Origin: Apoderus coryli
Lineage: Eukaryota > Arthropoda > Insecta > Coleoptera > Attelabidae
Reading direction: 5' to 3'
Assembly (NCBI GenBank): GCA_911728435.2
Contig: OU452206.1
Span: 16,274,297 to 16,338,296 of the forward strand
DNA: 64,000 nucleotides
Made by a program: the position numbers and the translations under genes. Within the stretch, counting starts at the first letter, position 1, and each line of letters starts with the position of its first letter. Below, piece by piece: positions 24,209-33,935 of this stretch. The notes below the pieces were generated by a model. The model did no database searches. It was not told the origin of the DNA and was given only the letters and a program-made list of their open reading frames with translations.

Positions 24209-25771
24209 ATGTTTGATGTTGTGAATGTGTCTCATTTACCGGATCGTGTGATTACTGAGACGGAGGTCTATGGAGCTTTGAGAAGGTTAAAAGCTAAATT
24301 TACATCGGGTCCTGATGGTATACCATCTTTTGTAATTAGGGATTGTGCCACTGTGTTTGCTAAACCATTGTGTACAATATTCAATGTTTCTTTGCGATCG
24401 TGTAGTTTCCCCTCTGATTGGAAATCTTCTAGAGTGACGCCGGTTCATAAGAAGGGAGATAAACAGGATATTTCAAATTATAGACCAATTTCCATACAGT
24501 CGTGTTTTTCTAAAGTTTTTGAATTTGTGCTCCATGATATTATTATGAGTCATGTAAGGCGTCAGATTTCATCGGTACAACATGGCTTTTTTCCCGGTCG
24601 TTCTACGTCAACTAATTTATTGGTTTTAACACAGTTTTTAACTGAGCGACTTGATAACGGGGGTCAGGTAGATGTGGTCTACACTGATTTTTCTAAAGCC
24701 TTTGATAGACTTGATCATGGTGTTCTACTGCGTAAACTGTGTCGTTATGGACTATCTTATAATTTGCTGCTGCTTTTGAAGTCGTATCTGAAGGATAGAT
24801 TTCAGTATGTGGAAAGTCGAGGATTTCGTTCCGCAAATTTTAAAGTGTCATCTGGTGTTCCCCAGGGCTCTGTCCTTGGACCATTGTTGTTCCTGTGTTT
24901 TATCGATGATATTTCTAGTGGCTTGACAAATAGTTCGTTATTATATGCTGACGACTTCAAAGTATATTCTGTCATTAATAGTACTGAAGATTGTTCTCAT
25001 CTTCAGGACGATTTGAATGTTGTATATGAGTGGTGTGTCCGTAATAATCTTTATCTGAATATTGATAAATGTTTTAGTGTTTCCTATACACGGAAAATAA
25101 ACCCTGTCAAATTTTCTTATTGTATAAATAATAGTCCATTAACAACTTGTGATGAGTTTAAAGATTTAGGTGTTTGGTTTGATGGTAAATTGAACTTTAC
25201 TAATCATTACAATAATATAGTTTCAGCATCCTATAGATCTCTGGGTTTTATTGTGCGCAATTCGAAAGAGTTTGTGACACCTCAAACTCTCATTGTTCTT
25301 TTCAACGCATTTGTCAGATCTAAACTGGAATATGCATCTGTAGTATGGAATCCTATGTATGCCATACATGTGAATAATATTGAACGCATCCAGCGTCGTT
25401 TTGCCAAGTTGCTGTGGTTTCGGGTTGATGGGGTTTATCCATCCATTGGGTTTCCTCATGATATTCTGTTAAACCGTTTTAATCTAGTGTCATTAAATAC
25501 TCGGAGAGAATATTCCGCTCTAGTATTGCTCTTTAAGATTATTAATGGACTTCTTGATTGTCCAGAGTTTTTAAGCCAGATTCCTTTGTGTGTACCAAAT
25601 CTACGTACACGTAATAACGGAATCGTATTTTACGTTCCGGCCCCGCGTACTAATTTGTTGTTGCGTTCCCCTTTATATTTTATGTGCCATACTTGTAACT
25701 CTGTGTCCGAGCAAATTGATATTTTTAATTCAACTTTGTCTTGTATAAAAAATATATTTCTTAGAATATAA
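24209..25771 (+). CDS. LINE reverse transcriptase, intact frame, 5'-truncated
   Basis: The uninterrupted frame is 520 residues. It holds the RT start (SGPDGIPSFVIRD, RPISIQSCFSKVFE), palm motif VYTDFSKAFDRLDH, motif GVPQGSVLGPLLFL, and the catalytic box LLYADDFKVY with both aspartates. A thumb/C-terminal region follows (FVRSKLEYASVVWNP). The endonuclease and ORF1 are missing, so it is a 5'-truncated copy; the stated start is simply the first ATG of the open frame. The 3' end carries an (AAAT)n tail at about 25854-25878. The absence of stops makes it the youngest LINE here. It is of the CR1/Jockey group. Confidence 0.9.
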   Translation: MFDVVNVSHLPDRVITETEVYGALRRLKAKFTSGPDGIPSFVIRDCATVFAKPLCTIFNVSLRSCSFPSDWKSSRVTPVHKKGDKQDISNYRPISIQSCFSKVFEFVLHDIIMSHVRRQISSVQHGFFPGRSTSTNLLVLTQFLTERLDNGGQVDVVYTDFSKAFDRLDHGVLLRKLCRYGLSYNLLLLLKSYLKDRFQYVESRGFRSANFKVSSGVPQGSVLGPLLFLCFIDDISSGLTNSSLLYADDFKVYSVINSTEDCSHLQDDLNVVYEWCVRNNLYLNIDKCFSVSYTRKINPVKFSYCINNSPLTTCDEFKDLGVWFDGKLNFTNHYNNIVSASYRSLGFIVRNSKEFVTPQTLIVLFNAFVRSKLEYASVVWNPMYAIHVNNIERIQRRFAKLLWFRVDGVYPSIGFPHDILLNRFNLVSLNTRREYSALVLLFKIINGLLDCPEFLSQIPLCVPNLRTRNNGIVFYVPAPRTNLLLRSPLYFMCHTCNSVSEQIDIFNSTLSCIKNIFLRI

Positions 25772-25853
25772 ATTTAGTGTTAGATATTAAGAATTTATTG
25801 TAATTTTTCCTGCCCTTTAATTGGATTATTTATCTGTCTGGGCAGTGTATCTT

Positions 25854-25878
25854 AAATAAATAAATAAATAAATAAATA
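25854..25878 (+). repeat. (AAAT)n tail of the LINE
   Basis: About six AAAT units close the 3' end of the LINE at 24209-25771, as expected of a non-LTR tail. Confidence 0.85.
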
Positions 25879-26157
25879 TGAGTTTGAGGCAGTCCTAGGA
25901 TGAAGCCATTAGATTTTGGTTGAAATCGCTTAAGCCCTGTGATAAGGGTGGACACAACCACTAAATTTTCATATATCAGTAGGGGTCGAGTGATACATCA
26001 TTTAAAGAATTTTTTATCTGCTTTACAGCGATAGGTCACTTTTGATATTCGCGCCCCCATAATTCTCGAGAAAATAGCGTTTAAAATGTCACCACAGTTA
26101 TCTATTTGGAAAGTATATGTATATTAAGGAAAATACAATTTTTATTCAAAGTCTCTG

Positions 26158-26232
26158 TTGGATTATTGGTATGGCGTTGGCTTCGCTACGGAAGGTTACG
26201 GGTTCGAGTCCTAGCTCTGGCAATACTTTTTT
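26158..26232 (+). repeat. tRNA-derived SINE or tRNA pseudogene
   Basis: GGTTCGAGTCC is a near-consensus pol III B box (T-loop). It is preceded about 40 bp upstream by 'ggtatggcgttgg', which resembles a D-arm/A box, and is followed by GCTCTGGCA and a T-run. No 5' acceptor strand (TGCCAGAG) matches the 3' strand and the T stem is weak, so it is not a working tRNA. It is more likely a SINE head or decayed tRNA. Confidence 0.5.
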
Positions 26233-26479
26233 TAATTTTTGAATAAAGTAGTTAGTTTGTTACGTTATTTTATTGAAAATAATACAATTATAACAATAAT
26301 TATTATTAAAACTCTGTTTCGTTACGCAGGTCATATATTTTTGATTATATTACAACTTGACGGGAAAGTTTTGGGGTGACACAACCTGTTGTTGCTGGTG
26401 TGCCATGTTATCATAAATTTGGCTAAGAAATTGTGTCTGTTCTATCATTAATCGAAATAAATTATCCATCATCAAAGTG

Positions 26480-27710
26480 GAGTGTCAGTTTCAAATAAAA
26501 GAAAACAAACAAAAACTTTGAAAGTCAACTCCACAAAAAACTTTTAATTTAGTTATATAAAGGAAACTAGTTTCGGCTCAACAAGCTATCATCAGGCCTA
26601 CAATAAAGATAAAAACGAACGCATAAGAGAAAAAATAAATAAATAAATAAAACGTACAACGGGCAACAAATCTATATATAAGTTCATAAGGTAAAAAACT
26701 TACCATTCTTACAAAAACATCTGTGTAGAAAAAATATCAAACATGAATACGAATAACATTACACGAAAACAAACACCTGTGTTGAGTAAATAAATAAAAT
26801 AAGAATTTTAATGCATCCAAGACCAAATTCAAATATATCAAAAGGAAAAAACGAAAAACGTTTAACCTTTTTCTATAAGTACAGTATGTCCAAAAAGAAT
26901 TGAATTGAATTGGACTGAAATTCTAACGAATCGTAAAAATAGTAAATTTAAATGAGGCAAGCAAAAAAAGCATTAAAGAGGGGCACAAAAATTGAACACG
27001 TTACAAACTAAAGAGTGAATTAATAATAGGGGACTCAATGAAAGATATTTGGTCATTCAAGCAAGTGACACTATTATTTGACTTAGCCTTCATGATCTCC
27101 AAAATCTCTAATCTCTAATTTAAACGGGAGCCCTTATTACACCTATGTAATAACGTTGAATTATTCAATACATCGAAGTTGTGATTTGTCGCGATTAGAT
27201 GGTTTGCAAAAGTAGATGGAGTATTAAAAATATCGGTATTCTTATAACGGTTGTAATAATACAAATGTTCCTTGATTCTCGTAAGGATCCTACGGCCAGA
27301 TTGGCCGATATAAATGCTATTACAATCCTGACAAGAAAGTCCATAAATATATATATTTTAATTTATTGCTGAGGTTTTCTGATAGACCATGTATATACGC
27401 TAGTGAAGCATACTTTTTGCGAGTGTTAGTTTTATTATGGTTAGTGTTATTGTCATTGTAAAATTTGTGAATGAGTTTTTTGACTATTTTTTGTACTAAT
27501 TGTTTTGGATAGTTGTTTTTATATAATGCAGACTTGGCTTTGTTTAGTGTTTCTGTTCTATCCCCAGGGTCGGTTAGTTTAAGCTTAGTAACGTTATAAG
27601 CCTTTGTACTATGTTTAATTAGAGATCGGTTTATGATCTCCATCTTTCTTTCTTTGACATTCAAATATCCCTTAGTCGAATTTAGTAGTTCGCGGTGATT
27701 CAAACTTTAT
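26480..27710 (-). pseudogene. Penelope-like element with GIY-YIG endonuclease
   Basis: The minus strand encodes a linker (27320-27703) and then, in a shifted frame, a GIY-YIG endonuclease start CQDCNSIYIGQSGRRILTRI (about 27270-27335). It ends at a stop near 27118. This endonuclease is the hallmark of Penelope-like elements. The RT is missing (5' truncation). Beyond the coding part, the minus strand contains CTGATGA...GAAAC at 26595-26571, a motif typical of Penelope terminal regions. It is disabled by truncation and a frameshift at about 27335. Confidence 0.8.
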
Positions 27711-28285
27711 AAAAACATTGACTTACAATTTTAGTTCACTTGTGGCAAATATAACACTACCTTATCTTTACTTGAACCTCTGCAACCTGCACCGTTCATA
27801 TTTGAAAATATTTTGTAATATTTGCCTATTTATCACAAGATTTACTTTCGATTTCAATCAAATTATTAAGAAATTAAAGCGACGGCGTTTGCAAAATGTA
27901 GGTATATCCAGTTATTAGTTTCAATTATATGTATACCTTACATTATAATAAGTATGCTACAAAAACCACATGATATCTACATTTTTAAATTCTTGTTATA
28001 CTGTATAGTTTGTTTTATTAGAATAATTTGATTTATTTTCCATGAATTATCAGCAATACCATGTTTTTTTTTTTTAAATTTAAATCAACTAATTAGATCA
28101 ACAATAATGACTGTTGTATGAATATGTAGCAAAAACATATTATGTATAATATAGACGAATGAAAGTATAACTTTTAATTAAGAAAGTGTTAAAATATTAA
28201 CAAATATTTCAGTATAGTTCCTTAAAAATTATAACCAGGCACCATTTCAATATTTCCGTTCTAATTGATTCCATAAATAGTAAAT
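27711..28285. other. Intergenic AT-rich DNA
   Basis: No gene is recognised. A T-run at 28063-28074 is the only distinct feature. Confidence 0.5.
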
Positions 28286-28510
28286 AAATACAGGGTGTGT
28301 TCCGCTAGAGAATAGATATGGCACCGCTTTCGGTCACAACATTGAAGAAGGTTTTATATTTATTTTTTATATTTTTCTTGATTCCGTTAAGTGGTTTTTG
28401 AGTTATCGTGGATACATATTTTTCTGACCCTTTTTTAGACTTTTTACAGACGTCTACGGTACATTGATTTTTTGTCGTGTATTTTGAACACCAATTCAAC
28501 TACTTAAAAG
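28286..28510. repeat. Dispersed repeat scrap
   Basis: It begins 'acagggtgtgttccgctag' and contains 'ttccgttaagtggtttttg' and 'agttatcgtggata'. The repeat block near 63640-63720 carries the same words ('ccgttaagtggattttgagtt', 'atcacggata'). Confidence 0.65.
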
Positions 28511-28516
28511 GCTAAA

Positions 28517-30157
28517 TATACAGGGTGTCCTACGGTGGCAACCTATTAGATTATTTCAGAAACTACTTCGAATTGAATTTTGAAAATTTCAGTGTCTACA
28601 TTGTCGAATATGCTCTACTCAAATAATATAATAGCAATGGCATAGCACTTCCGGTTATACCGGAAGTTGATGGCATTTTGTTATTTTAAATGGAACACCC
28701 TATATATTATTACATTTTTAAATTCTAAATAAGATTTCAGACATATTTCATGTATCATGTCCTATACCTAACGTCAGTCGTTTTTGACTTATATCAAGAT
28801 TTATGTCAAAATTGACAGTTTAGGGCTGTATAAGAATTCCGTTTTTTTATTGTAAATCAGTGTTTAATAATTATTTTGCAGGTATTTTCTTATCAGGTGG
28901 GATCTTCTTTTTCGAGTTGACAAGACATTTGCTGATTAGTTTATACAGGGTGGTCAAAAAATTATATTGAAAACGGATCAAGAAAAACTGTTCAAAGTCA
29001 ATTTTTTCAAATGGAATGTGTATATTATTATTATTTTATCTTTCTTAACATTAAAAAATAATGCAATTTTGTAATAGGTTATCATTTTCTAAAATGCATA
29101 GTTATCGAAATATTGTTATTTTAAATTTTTCTGCAGGGCCTACCGTTGTCTCTCTGGAAGCTAGCTAATTAATTTAGTTAGCCATGAAATTATTGTCATT
29201 TTAACGTCAAACTAAACGTCAAATTAATAAAAATGAAAAATACTTATTGATATTATAAATTTATTATTAATTCATGGAGAATAAAATAAAGTGATTAATA
29301 TCACCTGTAGAGTATTTAACGAGAGAAACCCCCATTTGCTAACGATGACTAGAGAAATTAGGAAGAATTTTGAGAAATCATTTGGAGCAGGTTGGGAGGT
29401 ATACAAATCAAGTATTACAACGAACTAAGACTAAAATTTAAAATAATACAGCAGAAATGAACAGAAGATTAAACTAAATAAATTTTCAACTAAAAAAAGT
29501 TAATCAACTAACGATAACAAAACTAATTTAATTGTTCGATATGACCCCCATTTAAAATGACGATATTTCGAAAACTATGCATTTTAGAAAATGGTAACCT
29601 ATTACAAAATTGCATTATTTTTTAATGCTAAGGAAGATAAAATAATAATAATATACCCATTCCATTTGAAAAAATTGACTTTCAACTGTTTTTCTGGAAC
29701 CGTTTTCAATATAATTTTTTGACCACCCTGTATAAACTAATCAGAAAATGTCTTGTCAATTCGAAAAAGAAGATCCCACCTGATAAGAAAATACCTGCAA
29801 AATAATTATTAAATACTGATTTACAAGGAAAAAACGGAATTCTTATAGAGCCCTAAACTGTCAATTTTGACATAAATCTTGATATAAGTCAAAAACGACT
29901 GACTTTAGGTATAGGACATGATACATGAAATATGTCTAAAATCTTATTTAGAATCCAAAAATGTAATAATATATAGGGTGTTCCATTTAAAATAAAGTTG
30001 CCATCAACTTCCGGTATAACCGGAAGTGCTATGCCGTTGCGATTATATTATTTGAGTAGAGCATATCTGACAATATAGACACTGAAATTTTCAAAATTCA
30101 AGTCGAAGTAGTTTGTGAAATAATCTAATGGGGTGCCACCGTAGGACACCCTGTATA
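28517..30157. mobile_element. 1.64-kb giant palindrome (foldback element)
   Basis: The left arm 28517-29126 and right arm 29550-30157 are near-perfect reverse complements over about 610 bp, with a 423-bp centre. The outer ends are 'tatacagggtgtcc' and 'ggacaccctgtata'. Inside each arm lie two further inverted boundaries: 'atatatagggtgttccattt'-type at about 28690/29975 and 'tatacagggtggtcaaaaa' at about 28944/29738. It looks like foldback elements nested concentrically. No long ORF is present, so any mobility would need enzymes from elsewhere. Confidence 0.9.
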
Positions 30158-31550
30158 TGATTTTTACAGTCCAAATATAACCCCTTTTTAAACCGCTTGT
30201 CTACGCTCAATGTTTCCTAATAGTTAATAGTAATATATTTTTTGGACTGGAGATAGACTTCGAGTTCTTTCATTCCAACAGTGAATATTACAACTATCTT
30301 CATCCTCATTGGACTAGAAGGGAAGTTTTCAAGAGTCCTTAATAGTCCACAGTCACATACACACAAGAAATATCACCCTATACGTAATGACAAAAATATG
30401 AATTATCGCAACTCTATTTCGCATTGCCACAACAAAAAATTAGAACACCAAATAAAATGTACACATAGATCATAACCATTTTTAAAACACACCTCTATAA
30501 TAATATCTAATACAATATCTACATTGTCGTACCAAAATTACATAACATTGAAGAAATATCCACTTTCCAAATATGTGTATTGATGTTAACTAGACGATTA
30601 CCTACCTATTTTGTGACTAGAGACATGGTGTTCCGCTTAGGTATATATTTTTGATTCTAATATCGAAAATTAGCCTACTAATTAATGGATTTTGTAATAC
30701 TGCTCTTATTTATTGACTGGCTTCGTTATACTTTAATTTTATTAGTCTACTATATTTTTCACGTAATTTAGTGTATTCCAAACAAGATGACCAATAATCG
30801 AGAAATGTTATGAAATGTCGCATGATCTTTGACAGATAACTGCAAAATATTGAAATTACTCAAGAACATCAATAATAAGTATTATTAAAAATCACTTTAA
30901 ATGCGTAAGGAATTTTGAATAAAAATGTTGTTTTATAAAAAAATCAATAGTTTTTCTATTCAAATTGGTAAATTAAATTTTTAGTCTATATTAGATATCT
31001 CAAGGCCACTGATGATGAGCCTCTGAAGCCATAGAAATCTTATATTATATATGTACTCTAGAATGCTAATTAAATCCAGCCGAATACCAAAAAGTGTAAC
31101 GGGTATGCAGAGTTTTCACGATCTACGCATGCTCCTCAATATCTTATTTTCAGTACAGAGCTGCCATATTTAAAACTATTTTGTCGTTCACCTGACAGAA
31201 TTTCTGCGACAATCTGTTTTATAAATAAATCCATATGTTGCGTCATACGAAACTGCTTGACAAAATCAAATAATTAAATGTTATCGGTAAAATTGCATAC
31301 TGTTTAGTTTTCAGCAATATGAACGAAACATTTTTTTCCAAATCTTATTAAATTTAGGAGATTTCGCAACTGCGTCTGTTTTCGCAAATGACGTTTCTCG
31401 TAGTGGGAATATCTGTCAGAGTCGGCTTCACAACAATTCAGATAGGTTTTATAATTGAGTCAGGGTTTATTTTAATTGTTGATAGATATACCTATTTGTG
31501 ATTAAAATTGTTTTTAATATTTGTTATTTTGGTTTTAGTTCGTTTATTTA
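30158..31550. other. Intergenic, nothing recognised
   Basis: The short word 'gcttgtctacgctcaatg' near 30195 echoes 'ccttgcctacgctcaatc' near 63577. The remainder is AT-rich and has no recognised gene. Confidence 0.5.
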
Positions 31551-31557
31551 ACAAACA

Positions 31558-32222
31558 ATGAGGTGTATAGTATTGTGGTGTAAAAATGAAGGTCTCATTC
31601 CTGGTATTAAATATTTTCAGTAAGTTATTGTTTCGGGTTTCTAACAGTCTCAGTTTGAGTCAATATGATACCATTGACATGATACTCATTTTTAGCTTGA
31701 CAAAAAAAAGTCATGATGTTTGGATGCGGGCATTGGAATCCTAGTACAGAAAATGTATGTGATGGGAATGTCATATGCAGTAAGCATTTCGCTGCAGAAG
31801 ATATCATTTGTAGAGAAGACGGCAAGAGGATCACCCTCGTACCCGATGCAGTTCCCAAACTTTTGTTGAATAGAAGAGATTATGTAAATGAGAGTGGAAG
31901 TTAAATTCTTAATCGTTTGATATCAAGACACTGTTTACTTAAAAGCAGTCTGTCAAAAATGCATGATATGTATGTCAAGAATATATTTCCTACGTTGTGT
32001 AGGTATACAAAATTCGTTTGAATTCTGTTGTTAAACTGGAATAAGTATACTTAATTATAGAATCCTCCATGAAATTGCTGAGAATAAAAGTTCTACCAAC
32101 CATGTTTTGTCACAAAATACTATTGCGAGTAGTACGGATGATATGGAAGTGGTTTACATGGACACGGAAAATATTTGTGAAGTCACTGTTTCTTGCACCC
32201 CTTCTTTGAAGGCTGTAGAGAG
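31558..32222 (+). pseudogene. THAP-domain gene fragment, frameshifted
   Basis: Exon 1 (31558-31619) starts MRCIVLWCKNEGLIPGIKYF and ends CA|GTAAGT. Exon 2 (from 31696) continues HLTKKSHDVWMRALES, then a one-base shift near 31740 leads into ENVCDGNVICSKHF and VPDAVPKL. This is the THAP zinc-finger layout: C-x4-C, an invariant Trp, C-x2-H and an AVP box. A third possible exon (about 32062-32222) reads a Ser/Thr/acidic stretch (IASSTDDMEVVYMDTENICE) and ends AG|GTAAGA. Its phase does not fit exon 2 without another change. THAP domains bind DNA and occur both in host regulators and in P-element-type transposases. The frameshift suggests a decayed copy, unless it is a sequencing error. Confidence 0.65.
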
Positions 32223-33314
32223 GTAAGACGCCTAAGGTGGTTGTATAAACAAACAAATATTATATAATAATAAAATAAATAATTAGAATGCTCAAGTCCT
32301 TAAGATATTTTCCAGTATTAGAATTTTTACTTATTTCTCGTTTCTGCTTAGATGTATTATTATTGTACCTGTTAACTTATAGAAACAAGTTTCATTGTAA
32401 AACACTGGAATTCCTAGTGAATTACTTTCTATTCTCTGAACTGTTGTTCAATAAAAACCAAACATTAATTTTTAACAAATGAATGTACACATAAGCCTTC
32501 CAGAGACACTAACATGAGTTGAACACCAGCATAAACGCAATCGAGTAATAATAATGAACAAAAGGAGAAAGTATCTCCCACCCGTATTCAAAAACTTTAC
32601 CACTTGCAAGTAAGATATCACAAGAATAATAACGACAAGAAGAATGGAACTTTGTGTAACAACACGTTGAACAAGAAACTGAAGAAATATAAACAACAAT
32701 CACATGTAGTTCTAGCGGTAGTAGTAACTACACTTACAAGTGAAGAAGAAGGAGTTGAGCGTGTTTTATTACATATTATTGTTAGTTGTTAATTAATCGC
32801 ATACGCGGAAAGAGACAGAACGCACGCGACTAATTATTAATACCAATTTTAGTGAAACTGTTCTTTTATATTTATAGTTCTGTTATTATCTTTACTACTA
32901 GGTTGATTAGGAAGAAATCGGTATATTTGGTTGTGCTAATAACAACAGGTGCTGATTTTGTTTTAAATAAATATTAGTGATTAATAGAACTTAATAAAGT
33001 GTAAGTATTTTTTTATTTTTTTAAAGTAATTGGTGTAAAATAAAATTTAATTCAAGTCATTATAAATTATATAAAATAAACCAAACTTTCGTTAAAGTAC
33101 ATCTCACCTAAACCTGACAGTTTTTAAATATTTTAATTTTTATAACAATATAGACACAATTTGAATGAAAAAATTCACACCTATTCGTTTGTTCTTTTTA
33201 ATCCAGTTCGTCTTGTTACGCCAAATATAAAAATCCCCCAAGACTAAAGTTAATTACTAAGTTTAATTCTAAATAACCTGTTTATTTCAAATGGAACACC
33301 CGGTATATGAGGTC
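32223..33314. other. Intergenic AT-rich DNA
   Basis: No gene is recognised. An ACACCC..GTATA scrap of the foldback family ends at 33308, just where the Crypton fragment starts. Confidence 0.5.
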
Positions 33315-33315
33315 A

Positions 33316-33690
33316 AAATTAATTAATTGTGTTCTTGCCTACCGGTATATTGTCAAACCATGTGTCACTTTCGGATTTCCAGAAACGATTTGGTCTCAAG
33401 AATAGGCTTCTGGAAGTAATATTTTTCCCCCTTTTGGACAATAATTTATGGAATAACCGAACAGGGCATGCACTTTCGTTTGCAATATTTGGAATAAGGA
33501 ATAAGCCACTTACTATTTGTACAACTTTTCGATCCTCCTTGGCATGTTTTACTGAATATTGGATTCTACTCAATTCTGTTGGTTGGCGTTCCATCATTAT
33601 TTTTCTCAATCGTGAAATAATCTATAAGGCAATCAGCTGATTCACCACCTCGCCAAGCTAACTCAACAGCTACAATATGGTAAAAAAATT
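33316..33690 (-). pseudogene. Crypton tyrosine recombinase fragment, copy A
   Basis: The minus strand reads VELAWRGGESADCLIDYF, then ANESACPVRLFHKLLSKRG and NIPVGKNTIN before truncation. It aligns with the larger copy at 53930-56191. Here the Arg of WRGGE, the position of the first catalytic Arg of tyrosine recombinases, is kept. A 7-bp duplication (gaataag twice, 33492-33505) shifts the frame. The catalytic H-x-x-R and Tyr end is missing. Confidence 0.85.
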
Positions 33691-33779
33691 GAATACTCTT
33701 TGAGCCAAATTATGTTTACTACATTACTGGCATCTTAAATCTTAAGACAAATAAAAATTTAAGAAACAGAATTTGTTAG

Positions 33780-33935
33780 AAAGTAGAAATATATAAAAAT
33801 TCCAATAATAGTAATGACAAAGGCAATAACGGAAAACGGAAAGCTTTTCTAGACTTGCTTTTAGAATGCACTATAGATGGACAACCATTGACAAAACAGG
33901 ACTTAATGGAAGAAGTAAATACATTCATGTTTGAG
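33780..33935 (+). CDS. Cytochrome P450 (CYP4-like) single exon
   Basis: The frame reads [20 protein letters not shown] and then [14 protein letters not shown], ending at a donor GAG|GTAATT. This is the segment just before the I-helix GHDT motif of CYP4-family P450s. An upstream TAG lies at 33777-33779, so a short 5' acceptor (ttgttag at 33779) would make an exon of 52 codons. No exon with GHDTT or the heme-binding Cys loop was found in this window on the + strand. It is therefore either one exon of a gene with very long introns or an isolated fragment. The coding frame itself is unbroken. Confidence 0.7.

Noticed and set aside
26158..26232. Functional tRNA gene
   Set aside because: The 3' acceptor strand has no 5' partner and the T stem is weak. 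Kept only as a tRNA-derived repeat.
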